A DNA stretch of 39,512 nt from positions 1-39,512 of the forward strand of contig JAFZDO010000032.1 in assembly GCA_017561145.1 (NCBI GenBank), given 5' to 3'. This DNA comes from Clostridia bacterium (GTDB taxonomy: Bacteria; Bacillota; Clostridia; Oscillospirales; CAG-382). The notes under the pieces are model-generated. The model did not search any database. It had not been told where the DNA came from and saw nothing but the letters and a program-made list of their open reading frames with translations. Shown here one piece after another: positions 15,201 to 24,605 of this stretch. A program made the position numbers and the translations under genes. Positions within the stretch are counted from its first letter, which is position 1, and each line of letters starts with the position of its first letter.

Positions 15201-17150
15201 ATGAAAAGAATTCTCAAATTCGCGCTCCTGACCCTCTTGTCGTTGGCAATGCTCACAAGCGCTATCCCCGCTGTGTCGGCAAAAACCTACGATAACACGG
15301 TCGAGGTCAAAATAAGCGGCGTCGACATAAAAACCGACAACGGTTATTTCTTCCTTTACCCCAACAAGACCGATTCGGTTCGCAAGATCAAGGCAGACGA
15401 ATACAACTTCCGTTACACCAAGATCTTCGTTTTCGATAAAGACGGCAAAATGATCGAGGCGGGCGAGAATATGTTCGCAAACAGCGCAACTCAATCGGGC
15501 TCGATCCAGGAATATCTTTCCATCCCCGCAGGCGGATTTGCATTTGCCTTCAAGGGTGCAGGCTCTCCCGAGCTTAAGAATTGCTACTCTGTCGTTACCG
15601 AAAACGCAATGCACTACAACTCGACGATCTCGGTCATCCACGAGGCAATAGGTAGCTATACCGATACCCACTTTACCGTTAAATACAACAACGTAAAAAA
15701 ATCCGAAACCGCAAAGAAATATCTCTTTGTCGGCAACAGCGCCACCTACGTAAACGGCACGCCCATTAAGTTCAAGGGCCTAGCCCTCGCCGCAGGCTTG
15801 GATATCGACGTTGCATACAGCACCGTAGGCAGCTCCTATCTTTCCGAATTTGCAAACGAAAGCCATACAAACGGCATCACTCTCCGCAGAAAGCTCAAGG
15901 ATGCAAAATACGATTACGTCGTTCTTCAAGACGCAGGCAGCTGTGTTTATTACAACACCAAGCCCGCAGTCGAAAAGCTCCTTCCCCTGATCAAGGAAAA
16001 CGGCGCGGAGGCTCTGCTTTATATGCGCTATTCCGCATCCTCCTCCGCACAGGGTCGTAAAGAGGGCGCAAAGCAGCACTTTGATAACTATTCAAAGATC
16101 TCCGAGGAATTCGATATTCCCTATGCTCCCGCGGCGCTTGCATATGCTATCTGTACCGAAAAATATCCCGAAATAGACCTTTATTCCGACGATAACTCCC
16201 ACCACTCCAAGGAGGGCAGCTATCTTATCGCCTGCACGATGCTTATGTCCTATCTCGGCAAGGACCCGAGAGGAAACAGCTATGACGCTCAGCTCGGCGA
16301 TATCGCGGCAAAATTGCAAGAATGTGCTTACATCGCCTGCACCGAGGGCTATGATTTCGAAGAAGAAAAGGTAAAAGAGGACGTCTATACCGATAAGAAC
16401 GGCGATATCTATAAGAACGTCGCGGCTAAGAAGCCCTACACCGTCACCGGTTCTGTATACACCTCCGACAAATGGACCGACGCCAATGCAGACGGCTCGC
16501 CCATCGGCAAGCTTACCGACGGCACCTACGCAGAAGACGGCACCGACCCCATGGTCGGCTGCTGGAAGGACGACGGTCACTCGGTAACCATCGACCTCGG
16601 CAGCATTTCACAGCTCCGCGCATTCAAGACAGATATGTTCGGTAACAACGCTTGGGGTATTACCGACCCGAAGGACGCAAAGGTAACCGTTGAAATTTCC
16701 AACGACGGCGTTAAATTCAATTCCGTCGGCACGGCAAGCTCCTCCAACAAAACACAAGACGGCGATTGGTTGAGATATGATTTCATGCTCGAGCTCGGCG
16801 CTCCCGTTATGGCAAAATACGTCCGACTCACCTTTAACGGCGGCGTCTTCAACTGGGTAAGCGAAATCAGCGTTTACGGCACGGAAGGCTCGGGCGGCTC
16901 GGGCGGCACGACCGATACCTCCGAAGAGACCGATACCTCCAAAGAGACCGATACCTCCAAAGAGACCGATTCGGATACTCAGGAAGGCCAGAACGGTCAG
17001 ACAAGCGATGAAGCGGCATCTGCCGAAGAAAGCCTCCCCGAATACGTCGAGCACGAAAACAAGAGCATTGCATGGCTCTATTGGGTCATCGGCGGCGTTG
17101 TGGTCGTTGCGGTAATCGCGATCGCTATCTTTATCACAAAGAAGAAATAA
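15201..17150 (+). CDS. Membrane-anchored SGNH-hydrolase-like protein with discoidin domain
   Basis: A 649-aa surface protein. After a signal peptide (about 1-28) and a beta-rich N-terminal region comes a DUF4886-type SGNH hydrolase domain. It has FVGNSAT (catalytic-type S180), KYDYVVLQDAG and the C-terminal DNSHHSKEGSY block (D331, H334). Such domains are esterase-like, often removing acetyl groups from polysaccharides; the substrate here is unknown. An F5/8 C (CBM32-like) domain follows at about 415-560. Then come a TDTSKET repeat stalk and a C-terminal membrane helix with KKK. GAGG precedes the ATG. The next gene is a paralogue with a different C-terminus. Confidence 0.88.
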   Translation: MKRILKFALLTLLSLAMLTSAIPAVSAKTYDNTVEVKISGVDIKTDNGYFFLYPNKTDSVRKIKADEYNFRYTKIFVFDKDGKMIEAGENMFANSATQSGSIQEYLSIPAGGFAFAFKGAGSPELKNCYSVVTENAMHYNSTISVIHEAIGSYTDTHFTVKYNNVKKSETAKKYLFVGNSATYVNGTPIKFKGLALAAGLDIDVAYSTVGSSYLSEFANESHTNGITLRRKLKDAKYDYVVLQDAGSCVYYNTKPAVEKLLPLIKENGAEALLYMRYSASSSAQGRKEGAKQHFDNYSKISEEFDIPYAPAALAYAICTEKYPEIDLYSDDNSHHSKEGSYLIACTMLMSYLGKDPRGNSYDAQLGDIAAKLQECAYIACTEGYDFEEEKVKEDVYTDKNGDIYKNVAAKKPYTVTGSVYTSDKWTDANADGSPIGKLTDGTYAEDGTDPMVGCWKDDGHSVTIDLGSISQLRAFKTDMFGNNAWGITDPKDAKVTVEISNDGVKFNSVGTASSSNKTQDGDWLRYDFMLELGAPVMAKYVRLTFNGGVFNWVSEISVYGTEGSGGSGGTTDTSEETDTSKETDTSKETDSDTQEGQNGQTSDEAASAEESLPEYVEHENKSIAWLYWVIGGVVVVAVIAIAIFITKKK

Positions 17151-17159
17151 TCAAATCAC

Positions 17160-17188
17160 GGGAAGGATAAAGCACCCTTCCCTTTTTT
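17160..17188 (+). terminator. Intrinsic terminator between the SGNH/discoidin genes
   Basis: GGGAAGG/CCTTCCC stem followed by T6. Confidence 0.88.
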
Positions 17189-17228
17189 ATATATACGCGC
17201 CTGCATCGCAATTTATATATTTTGCCGA

Positions 17229-17257
17229 TTGACAACTTTAGCATAATAATGTATAAT
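17229..17257 (+). promoter_or_regulatory. Sigma-A promoter of the dockerin-bearing gene
   Basis: TTGACA (17229-17234), 17-bp spacer, TATAAT (17252-17257): a consensus promoter. Confidence 0.88.
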
Positions 17258-17290
17258 AACTTCAATCATGATATCTATAAGGAGAGAACT

Positions 17291-20245
17291 ATGAAAAAGG
17301 CAATCAAAAAGGTCTTTTCCCTCGCGTTGATGACAGCCATGCTCGCAACTGCGGTTATCGGCGCCGTACCTGCAAGCGCAAAGACCTATGACAACACGTT
17401 CACCGTTACCATCAACGGTACAAACTGCTCCACGTTAAGCAACAACGTCGTGCTTTACACCAACGACACCGACACGGTACGCGTTATTAAAAGCACCGAT
17501 TATCGCGCTGACAATTTCAGATACTCCAAAATTATGATATTCAACAAGGACGGCCGTCTTATCGAAGCGGGCGGCGACCTTACCCACGTTGACGGCATTA
17601 ACGGCTCTGCTCAGGAATATATCAATATTCCCGCAGGCGGCTTTGCCATCGCTTTCAACCCCAGTGTTACAAACCTCAAAAAATGCTTTGACGTTGCAAT
17701 GGAAGGCGCAGTGCTTTACAATGCGACAATGTCGGTCATCCACGAGGTTATCGGTAGCTACAGCGGAAAAACTCTTACCATTAAGTATGACAACGCAACC
17801 GCTGCTCCCGAAGGTGCAAAGAAATTCCTCTTTGTAGGTAACAGCTCCACCTACTTCAACGGTACCCCCATCAAGTTCAAGGGTCTTGCTCAATCGGCAG
17901 GCGTTGACGTTGACGTTACCTACTGTACCTACGGCAGTGCGTTCCTTTATGAATACGCAAATGCAGGCCACGAACGCGGAAAAGCATTCCGTAACCACTT
18001 AAAAACCGGCAACTTCGATTACGTAGTGCTTCAGGACGGCGGTACTGCCGATTATTCCGACAGTAAGCCCGCAGTTTCCGTGCTTCTTCCTCTTATCAAG
18101 GATAGCGGCGCAGAAGCTCTGCTTTATATGCGCTATTCCTCCAACAGCGACCCTGCTCAAAGATTTATGAGCGCAAGAAAGCACTATATCAACTACACCC
18201 GTCTCTCCCGCGAGTACGGTCTTAACGTTTCTCCCGCGGCGACCTCGTTCCTCATCTGTACCGACAAATATCCCGAAATCAACCTTTATGCGACCGATAA
18301 CTCCCACCACTCCAAGGAGGGTAGCTATCTTATCGCCTGCACCTGGCTCTATTCCTATCTCGGAATCGACCCTGTCGGCGTTGAATACGATGCAGACCTT
18401 GGCGCTGACGTTGCAAGAAAGCTTCAGGAATGCGCAAAGATCGCATGCGAAGAAGAATATGATTATCAGGTAGAGGAAGAGGATCTTCTTCCCGACGAGG
18501 ATATCTATTACGTAAACGGCAACAAATACGAAAGCATTACGGTCAATAAGCCTTATACCACCAACGGCACCGCATATACCGGCACCTGGACCGAGCATAA
18601 CGAAGACGGTTCCCTTATCGGTAAGTACACCAACGGTATTTACGCAGACGATAACGGCTCGAGCTCTGCTATCGGCTGTGTCAAGGGCGCAAAGATAAAC
18701 GTCGATATCGACCTTAAGGGCAAATACGATATCAAGGCGTTCAGAACTCAATTGTACGGCAATCCCGGTTGGGGTATTCCCAATCCGTTCGATACCGCAA
18801 AGAACATCTACGTTGAATTCTCGGTCTCCAACGACGGCAAGAGCTATACCTTGGTCGGCAAGGCAGACGCTATCAAGGCGTTCGATGACGGCGATTGGAC
18901 AAAGGCAGTATATACTCTCGAGCCCAAAGAAAAGACCGAAGCAAGATATATCCGTGCGACCTTCTATAACACCGGCTTCCTCTGGTGCGATGAGATCAGC
19001 GCATACGGTGTCGAAGGCGGCAATATCGCGCTTAACAAGGATTACACCGTTTCTGGCGTAGGCGAAAGAAAGGATTCCTATTGCGCCAAGCTCAACGACG
19101 GTATCGCAACCGATAAGGTAGAATACGGCAAGGGTGAAGCAAGCACCTGGTTCGGCTTCTATTACCACACCGCATATAGCGACATCAATGCTCCGAACAG
19201 CCTCGGTACCGTTACCTACGATTTCGAAAAGCTCCACACTATCGACAAGGTAAGAGTTCACACCCTCTTCGGTAACACCTCAGGCATCAAATCACCTCAA
19301 TATATCAGCGTTGAAACCTCCGAAGACGGAACCACCTTTACCGAGGTTGCAAAGCAAACCTATTCCCCCTCCTCGGGCGCAGACGTCAAGTGGGCAGAAA
19401 TCGCTCTCAATAAGCCCGTTGACGCAAGATTCGTCCGCGTTTGCGTTAAGCTCGACGGAACCTTTGCATTCATCAATGAAATTGAAATCTACGGTGAAGA
19501 AAAGGTCGAGGGTGGCAACGACGATGACGATGAAGTTATCGAAGGCGAAAATCTCGCACTCGGCAAGGAATACACCACCCATTCTCCTCTCGACGGATAT
19601 AACGCAAAGCTCACCGACGGCATCAAGTCCGACAAGATGGCATACAGCGGCGACGTTTGGTTTGCCTTCAAGTGCCATCCCGACGATGCTTCGGGCAACA
19701 CCGGCGGTAACAGATTCGGTACCGTTACCATCGACCTCGGTGCTATCTATGATATCAGCGGCGTTAACATCAACACCATCTATAACGATGCGTCGGGTAT
19801 CAGCATCTGCTACGGTGCAAACGTTTATCTCTCCGACGACGGCGAAAGCTGGAGCAGCGCTTACCAGCTCAACGTTCCCGATGAATCCGAGCTTTATGCG
19901 AACGCAGTCTACACCGTAGGCGGTTCGGTAAAGGGCAGTGCAAGATTCGTTAAGATCGAAGCTTATCTCGGCGCAAAATCCTTCCTCTTCATCGATGAGA
20001 TCGAGGTTATCGGCAAGGAAAAGCAGGCAGGCGGCGATGACGAATTCACCCTCGGCGACGTAAACGGCAAGGACGGCATCGAAAAGTACGACTATATCGC
20101 AGTTAAGCGTGCGGTCATGGGTACTCTTACTCTTGACGAAACTCAACAAAAGGCTGCTGACGTAAACAAGAAGGACGGAGTCGAAAAGTACGACTACATC
20201 CTCATCAAGCGCCACGTAATGGGCACTTACAAGATCGGCGGATAA
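17291..20245 (+). CDS. Secreted SGNH-hydrolase-like protein with three discoidin domains and a dockerin
   Basis: A 984-aa secreted protein. It has a signal peptide (about 1-30, ending VPASAK), then the same N-terminal and DUF4886/SGNH modules as its upstream paralogue. These include FVGNSST (S185), DYVVLQDGG and DNSHHSKEGSY (D336, H339). Three discoidin-like beta-sandwiches follow (about 420-575, 580-735 and 745-905). A C-terminal type I-like dockerin has two repeats, GDVNGKDGIEKYDY and ADVNKKDGVEKYDY, starting at D923 and D957. The dockerin implies docking onto a cohesin-bearing scaffold, none of which is in this window. I chose the ATG preceded by GGAGAG. An upstream in-frame start falls inside the promoter. 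Confidence 0.92.
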   Translation: MKKAIKKVFSLALMTAMLATAVIGAVPASAKTYDNTFTVTINGTNCSTLSNNVVLYTNDTDTVRVIKSTDYRADNFRYSKIMIFNKDGRLIEAGGDLTHVDGINGSAQEYINIPAGGFAIAFNPSVTNLKKCFDVAMEGAVLYNATMSVIHEVIGSYSGKTLTIKYDNATAAPEGAKKFLFVGNSSTYFNGTPIKFKGLAQSAGVDVDVTYCTYGSAFLYEYANAGHERGKAFRNHLKTGNFDYVVLQDGGTADYSDSKPAVSVLLPLIKDSGAEALLYMRYSSNSDPAQRFMSARKHYINYTRLSREYGLNVSPAATSFLICTDKYPEINLYATDNSHHSKEGSYLIACTWLYSYLGIDPVGVEYDADLGADVARKLQECAKIACEEEYDYQVEEEDLLPDEDIYYVNGNKYESITVNKPYTTNGTAYTGTWTEHNEDGSLIGKYTNGIYADDNGSSSAIGCVKGAKINVDIDLKGKYDIKAFRTQLYGNPGWGIPNPFDTAKNIYVEFSVSNDGKSYTLVGKADAIKAFDDGDWTKAVYTLEPKEKTEARYIRATFYNTGFLWCDEISAYGVEGGNIALNKDYTVSGVGERKDSYCAKLNDGIATDKVEYGKGEASTWFGFYYHTAYSDINAPNSLGTVTYDFEKLHTIDKVRVHTLFGNTSGIKSPQYISVETSEDGTTFTEVAKQTYSPSSGADVKWAEIALNKPVDARFVRVCVKLDGTFAFINEIEIYGEEKVEGGNDDDDEVIEGENLALGKEYTTHSPLDGYNAKLTDGIKSDKMAYSGDVWFAFKCHPDDASGNTGGNRFGTVTIDLGAIYDISGVNINTIYNDASGISICYGANVYLSDDGESWSSAYQLNVPDESELYANAVYTVGGSVKGSARFVKIEAYLGAKSFLFIDEIEVIGKEKQAGGDDEFTLGDVNGKDGIEKYDYIAVKRAVMGTLTLDETQQKAADVNKKDGVEKYDYILIKRHVMGTYKIGG

Positions 20246-20253
20246 TCAAAATA

Positions 20254-20296
20254 ACGTCAAAAAAGGACTTGCACAGCGCAAGTCCTTTTTTGACGT
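20254..20296. terminator. Bidirectional terminator, 19-bp perfect stem
   Basis: A perfect 19-bp inverted repeat with core GGACTTGC/GCAAGTCC, A6/T6 flanks and an outer ACGTC/GACGT. It serves the dockerin gene and the convergent MATE gene. Confidence 0.92.
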
Positions 20297-20303
20297 TTCT
20301 TTT

Positions 20304-21689
20304 TTATTTCGTTTTATATTCGGGGCGCTTGAATTCGAATATTGCAAACACCAAAGCAAGCAAAAATGCAAGAAAATCGGTTATCGGTGCGGCATAAAGC
20401 ACGCCGTCGAGTCCCAAAAACAAGGGGATGATGATAAGCAACGGAACGATAAGCAAGACCTGACGGGTAAGCGAAAGTATTACGCCGCGCGTCGGCTTGC
20501 CGATTGCCGAGAAGAAGTTTGCAATGGTCATCTGCATACCCGTCGCAGGCACCATAAGAAGGAATATCGTAAGCGTCTTTACCGCAAATTCCTCGTAAAA
20601 GGCATCGCCCGATCCGAAGATACCGACTATCTGCTCGGGGAATATCTGGAAGCAAAGTATACCGATGGCGGCAATACCGCCGCAAAGCCCTGCGGCAATA
20701 AGACAAACCTTCTTAACACGGTCAAACTTGCGCGCGCCGTAATTATATCCGGCAATAGGCTGCATACCCTGCGCCATACCGATAAACACCGAAATGATTA
20801 TCGAATTGACCTTCATAACAACACCGAATGCGGCAAGAGGAGTATCCCAATCGGCTTCCGCCAGCTCCTTCATCGCATAGGTCGTAAGCTGAGCGTTCAT
20901 AACGATCTGAACCAAGCAGATAGCAAGCTGGTTAACACAGTTGCTCATACCGAGTGACGCAATTTTCAACATCTTGCGAATATTGAGCTCAAAGGTGCTT
21001 TTGCTGATCCTGACTGCAGTAAAGCGTCTTAAATAGGTCAAAGCGACCGCACAGGAGATAAGCTGTGAAATGGCTGTCGCTCCCGCGGCACCCGCCATAC
21101 CCCAATCAAAGCCCCAATCGCAAACGAAAAGCGCGTCAAGACCGATATTTATCACCGCACCGATTATCATACAAGTCATCGAAAATCTCGGTGAGCCGTC
21201 GGCACGGATAAAGTTGCTCATTACGTTTGAAATAATAAGAAACGGCATCGCAGGGATGATTAAATTCGAATATTCCATCGCAAGACGAAGCGTTTCACCG
21301 CTTCCGCCGAAAAGCGTAAGCAATTGCTCGCTGAAGATAAAGGCAAGCAGAGAATAAGTAATGCTTAAAATTGCGGCAAAGCCGAGCGCGTTGCCGATGC
21401 ACTTCCCTGCCTCGTCCTTGTTGCCCTTGCCGAGCTCAATGGAAAAACGCGAAGCACCGCCGACACCCGCAAGCACCGAAATGGCGATGCATATCGTCGT
21501 AAGCGGAAAAGCAACCGTCGTCGCGGCGTTTCCGAGCTTACCGACGTAGTTGCCGATAAACATCTGGTCGACCACGTTATAAAGCGAGCTTACAAGCATC
21601 GCAACTATACTCGGAAGCGCAAATCTGCGCAAAAGCGTCGTTATTTTCTCATATCCGAGGGGATTTTCCCTTGTGTTTTGTCCTGTCAT
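20304..21689 (-). CDS. MATE family multidrug/solute exporter
   Basis: A 461-aa integral membrane protein with about 12 helices and typical MATE segments. These include ALPSIVAMLVSSLYNVVDQMFIGNYVGKLG at the N-terminus and the repeat-half motif NPIAGYNYGARKFDRVKKV. The family exports cationic compounds or drugs in exchange for sodium or protons. The substrate cannot be read from sequence. GGGAG precedes the ATG. It is monocistronic, with a terminator shared with the dockerin gene. Confidence 0.93.
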   Translation of the reverse strand: MTGQNTRENPLGYEKITTLLRRFALPSIVAMLVSSLYNVVDQMFIGNYVGKLGNAATTVAFPLTTICIAISVLAGVGGASRFSIELGKGNKDEAGKCIGNALGFAAILSITYSLLAFIFSEQLLTLFGGSGETLRLAMEYSNLIIPAMPFLIISNVMSNFIRADGSPRFSMTCMIIGAVINIGLDALFVCDWGFDWGMAGAAGATAISQLISCAVALTYLRRFTAVRISKSTFELNIRKMLKIASLGMSNCVNQLAICLVQIVMNAQLTTYAMKELAEADWDTPLAAFGVVMKVNSIIISVFIGMAQGMQPIAGYNYGARKFDRVKKVCLIAAGLCGGIAAIGILCFQIFPEQIVGIFGSGDAFYEEFAVKTLTIFLLMVPATGMQMTIANFFSAIGKPTRGVILSLTRQVLLIVPLLIIIPLFLGLDGVLYAAPITDFLAFLLALVFAIFEFKRPEYKTK

Positions 21690-21726
21690 CTATTTTCTCC
21701 CGTAGATCCAATTCGTTAACCTCGAC

Positions 21727-21735
21727 ATTATACCA
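21727..21735 (-). promoter_or_regulatory. Extended -10 promoter of the MATE gene
   Basis: Minus strand TGGTATAAT, an extended -10. No convincing -35 lies 17 bp upstream. Confidence 0.6.
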
Positions 21736-21801
21736 CAAAATCCGCCAAAAATAAAGAAAAACTTATAATGAAATAGTAACAAAAATTTATCCGATTATCT
21801 A

Positions 21802-21830
21802 TTGCGTTTTTGACAATTAAGAGTTATAAT
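21802..21830 (+). promoter_or_regulatory. Sigma-A promoter of the two small exported proteins
   Basis: TTGCGT (21802-21807), 17-bp spacer, TATAAT (21825-21830). A TTGACA within the spacer has no -10 at a usable distance. Confidence 0.7.
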
Positions 21831-21859
21831 GATTTTATCTGTAACAAAAGGAGCATTTT

Positions 21860-22234
21860 ATGCGCAGAGCAATAATATTCCTTATTTTGCTTGTCTTGAT
21901 GTGCGGTATTGCCTTTGGCATCTACAGTGCCTATAACAACCACGACGAGATAATCGATCTTGTCGACCTGTCTTCCAAGGCGCGCAGGATCGAAAACGGC
22001 ACATTTACCGGAAAATTCAAGCCGACAAGCGGTGAAATGAAAATCAAAAGCTTTTCTTACGCCGTTATCAAGGGCGAGCTTTATATTTCCATCTACGTTG
22101 CCAAAGCAGGCGATTTTTTGGAAACCGATGACGAAGGATACGTCACCGTCACTATCAACGACCTTCCCGAGATCGATAAGATCTATTATTATAACGGAGA
22201 AAACAAGACCGTTTTATCCGCCGACAGAGATTAA
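21860..22234 (+). CDS. Small membrane-anchored exported protein, unknown
   Basis: A 124-aa protein not recognised by family. One N-terminal membrane helix or signal anchor (about 4-24) is followed by a beta-rich outside domain of about 90 residues (FSYAVIKGELYISIYV, YVTVTINDLPEIDKIYYY). AAAGGAG precedes the ATG. The next gene, encoding a lipoprotein, begins 18 nt later, so the two probably form an operon and may act together at the membrane. Confidence 0.8.
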   Translation: MRRAIIFLILLVLMCGIAFGIYSAYNNHDEIIDLVDLSSKARRIENGTFTGKFKPTSGEMKIKSFSYAVIKGELYISIYVAKAGDFLETDDEGYVTVTINDLPEIDKIYYYNGENKTVLSADRD

Positions 22235-22252
22235 CAGAGAGGTACCCTAAAA

Positions 22253-22828
22253 ATGAAAAAGACTTTAATACTCGTACTCACCCTTATAATGGTGTTTGCG
22301 TTTTGCGCCTGCTCCGATTCCAACGGTGAAATAATCGTTGCCCAAGGTCTTAAGCTTGCAGGCAATCAGGCAGGCAACCAAGCAGTTGAATACAGCTTCA
22401 CCTACCCCGAGGAATGGTCGCTCATCCGTAACGACGGCGTTATTGAGATCCAATTCGATTGCAACGAATCGAATATGTATGCACAGTACGCAACGATAAG
22501 CGTTCTCTCCTTCTCGCTTCAGGATCCCACTCAGGCAGCTAAGCCCTATTGGACCGAACACGAAAAGCAGCTCCAAACCATTTATACCGATTACAAGCTT
22601 ATCGACACCAAGGAATACCTTGAAGAAAAGGATCTCCTTGATGACGTCCCTGCATTGAAGGTTAAATATTCGGGCAAGATAAACGATATCACCTATCTCA
22701 ACGAGCAGATCATCGCCTGCCGCGAGGGTCAGGTCTACCTTATCACCTTGGTCGTTCCCGAGGAAAGCTATGAAAAGGTCGAAAACGCAATGAACGTCGT
22801 TAAGTCCGAGTTCACCTTCGTAAAATAA
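22253..22828 (+). CDS. Putative lipoprotein, PsbP/DUF1795-like
   Basis: A 191-aa exported protein. The N-terminus MKKTLILVLTLIMVFAFCAC followed by SDSNGE looks like a lipoprotein signal with a loose lipobox. The mature part begins with a stretch typical of PsbP-like or DUF1795 proteins (YSFTYPEEWSLIRNDGVIEI) and closes with a VENAMNVVKSEF pattern. Such domains occur in many clostridial lipoproteins of unknown role. GAGAGG precedes the ATG. It is the second gene of a two-gene operon and is followed by a strong terminator. Confidence 0.78.
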   Translation: MKKTLILVLTLIMVFAFCACSDSNGEIIVAQGLKLAGNQAGNQAVEYSFTYPEEWSLIRNDGVIEIQFDCNESNMYAQYATISVLSFSLQDPTQAAKPYWTEHEKQLQTIYTDYKLIDTKEYLEEKDLLDDVPALKVKYSGKINDITYLNEQIIACREGQVYLITLVVPEESYEKVENAMNVVKSEFTFVK

Positions 22829-22840
22829 AATCCATATAAA

Positions 22841-22883
22841 AAAGCAAGTGTACTTCCGCATCGTACGAAAGTACACTTTTTTT
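22841..22883. terminator. Intrinsic terminator, bidirectional
   Basis: AGTGTACTT/AAGTACACT stem flanked by an A run and T7. It lies between the lipoprotein and the convergent putP gene. Confidence 0.88.
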
Positions 22884-22916
22884 GCTTATTTAAAAAGGTC
22901 GAAGCAGTTTTTTTCT

Positions 22917-24479
22917 TTATTCGATCTCTCCGCTCTTTGCCGCTTCGAAATCCTCTTCGATCTCTTTGCTCGGCTTCTTGGTGAGAAGCGAAACGACCAC
23001 GATAAAGATACAGGAAACGATAAACGCGGGAAGAAGCTCATAAATACCGAACACGCCGCCCATGGGCTTTAAAAGAAGCTTCCATACGAAAACTACTATA
23101 CCGCCCGAAAGCATACCTGCAATCGCGCCTGCGCGTGTAGCACGCTTCCAGAAGAGCGAGAAGAGCACGAGCGGACCGAAGGTCGCGCCGAAGCCTGCCC
23201 AAGCAAAGGAAACGATCTGGAAGATAACGCTGTTTTCATCGATAGCGATGATAACGCCGATAACCGAAAGAACAAGCAAGGTGATGCGCGACATAAGCAT
23301 TACCTGCTTGTCGGTAGCATTCTTTTTGAACAAGCCCTGGAAAATGTTCTTCGAAAACGCGGAAGCCGCAATAAGAAGATAAGAGTCGGAGGAGCTCATT
23401 GTTGCGGCAAGAATACCTGCCATAACGAATCCCGCAAGCACCGCAGGAAGCAAGCCTGTCGAAAGCGTGATAAAGATATTTTCGGAAGAAGCAGAGGTAA
23501 GATGAGCAGTCGGCTCGAGCGTTCTGCCGATAAGACCGATAAATACCGCAACCGCAAGCGAAATGACGACCCAAACCACCGCGATACGGCGGGAGCGCTT
23601 CAATTCGCCTTCCTTACGGATAGCCATAAAGCGGAGAAGCACCTGAGGCATACCGAAGTAACCCAAGCCCCAAGCAAGAGTCGAGCAAACGGTAAGAGCA
23701 CCGTATTTTGCCGCCTCGCCGAACTGAGGAACACCGTTTATAACGGTCTGTGCGCCGTCGGCACCAAGCTCGGGAGAAGCCATACCGAAAAATTCAAGGA
23801 AGCCGGGGATATTCTGCGAATTTTCGATAACCGCACCGATACCGCCGGCGTTTATAGTACCGACGATAACCACAACTGCAAGCGCAACGACCATAATGAT
23901 CGCCTGGAAGAAGTCGGAAATACTTTCGGCAAGGAAGCCGCCGAGCAGAGTATATGCAACGACGAATACCGCACCGATGATCATCATAACGGTATAATCG
24001 GCATCAAAAAGCGCCGAGAACAGCTTGCCGCAGGTAACGAAGCAGCTGGAAGCGTAAACAGTGAAAAATACAAGAATAAAGATCGCCGAGATCGAAAGAA
24101 TGATCTTTTTCTTTTCTCTGTAACGGTTAGAAAAGAATTCGGGGAGCGTGATAGCGTTGGTACGAACGCTGTAGCGTCTTAAGCGCTTGGAAACGAGAAG
24201 CCAGTTGATATAAGTACCTGCCGCAAGACCGATAGCAGTCCAAGCAGCATCGGCAAGACCGCACCAATAAGCAACACCGGGCAAACCCATAAGCAGCCAG
24301 CCCGACATATCCGAAGCCTCTGCGCTCATTGCAGTGACCCACGGGCCAAGCGTTCTGCCGCCGAGGAAATAATCCGCGGAGCTGCGGTTGGCACGCTTTG
24401 AATAAAAAATACCGATAAATACAACGGCAGCCATGTAAACACACATAGCGATGATAATTTGTATCTGTTCGCTCGTCAT
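22917..24479 (-). CDS. putP: Sodium/proline-type symporter (SSS family)
   Basis: A 520-aa membrane protein with about 13 helices of the sodium:solute symporter family. Typical PutP segments are SADYFLGGRTLGPWVTAMSAEASDMSGWLLMGLPG, YSVRTNAITLPEFFSNRY and GFVMAGILAATMSSSDSYLL. It imports proline or a related solute with sodium. I chose the ATG with AAGGGA 8 nt upstream; a TTG eight codons earlier lacks an SD. It is monocistronic, with its own consensus-like promoter. The family is certain, the exact substrate probable. Confidence 0.92.
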   Translation of the reverse strand: MTSEQIQIIIAMCVYMAAVVFIGIFYSKRANRSSADYFLGGRTLGPWVTAMSAEASDMSGWLLMGLPGVAYWCGLADAAWTAIGLAAGTYINWLLVSKRLRRYSVRTNAITLPEFFSNRYREKKKIILSISAIFILVFFTVYASSCFVTCGKLFSALFDADYTVMMIIGAVFVVAYTLLGGFLAESISDFFQAIIMVVALAVVVIVGTINAGGIGAVIENSQNIPGFLEFFGMASPELGADGAQTVINGVPQFGEAAKYGALTVCSTLAWGLGYFGMPQVLLRFMAIRKEGELKRSRRIAVVWVVISLAVAVFIGLIGRTLEPTAHLTSASSENIFITLSTGLLPAVLAGFVMAGILAATMSSSDSYLLIAASAFSKNIFQGLFKKNATDKQVMLMSRITLLVLSVIGVIIAIDENSVIFQIVSFAWAGFGATFGPLVLFSLFWKRATRAGAIAGMLSGGIVVFVWKLLLKPMGGVFGIYELLPAFIVSCIFIVVVSLLTKKPSKEIEEDFEAAKSGEIE

Positions 24480-24524
24480 AAGTAATTTCCCTTTCTTACA
24501 CAAGTGATTGGATATATTAGTTGA

Positions 24525-24553
24525 ATTGTATCACATTATCACGCTAAAGTCAA
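24525..24553 (-). promoter_or_regulatory. Sigma-A promoter of putP
   Basis: Minus strand TTGACT (24548-24553), 17-bp spacer, TACAAT (24525-24530). Confidence 0.8.
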
Positions 24554-24577
24554 CTGTTTTGTTTATATTTATGTAAG

Positions 24578-24601
24578 AAAAAAAGCACCGATCGGTGCTT
24601 T
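24578..24601 (-). terminator. Palindromic terminator at the end of the hairpin array
   Basis: A perfect 20-bp palindrome with core AGCACCGATCGGTGCT. The minus strand continues into a T run, so it would end transcripts that pass through the hairpin array from the tRNA-Val side. Confidence 0.75.
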
Positions 24602-24605
24602 GATC

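Noticed and set aside
17999-19261. 420-codon antisense ORF over the dockerin-bearing gene
   Set aside because: No promoter or SD, and the sense frame encodes a full modular protein.
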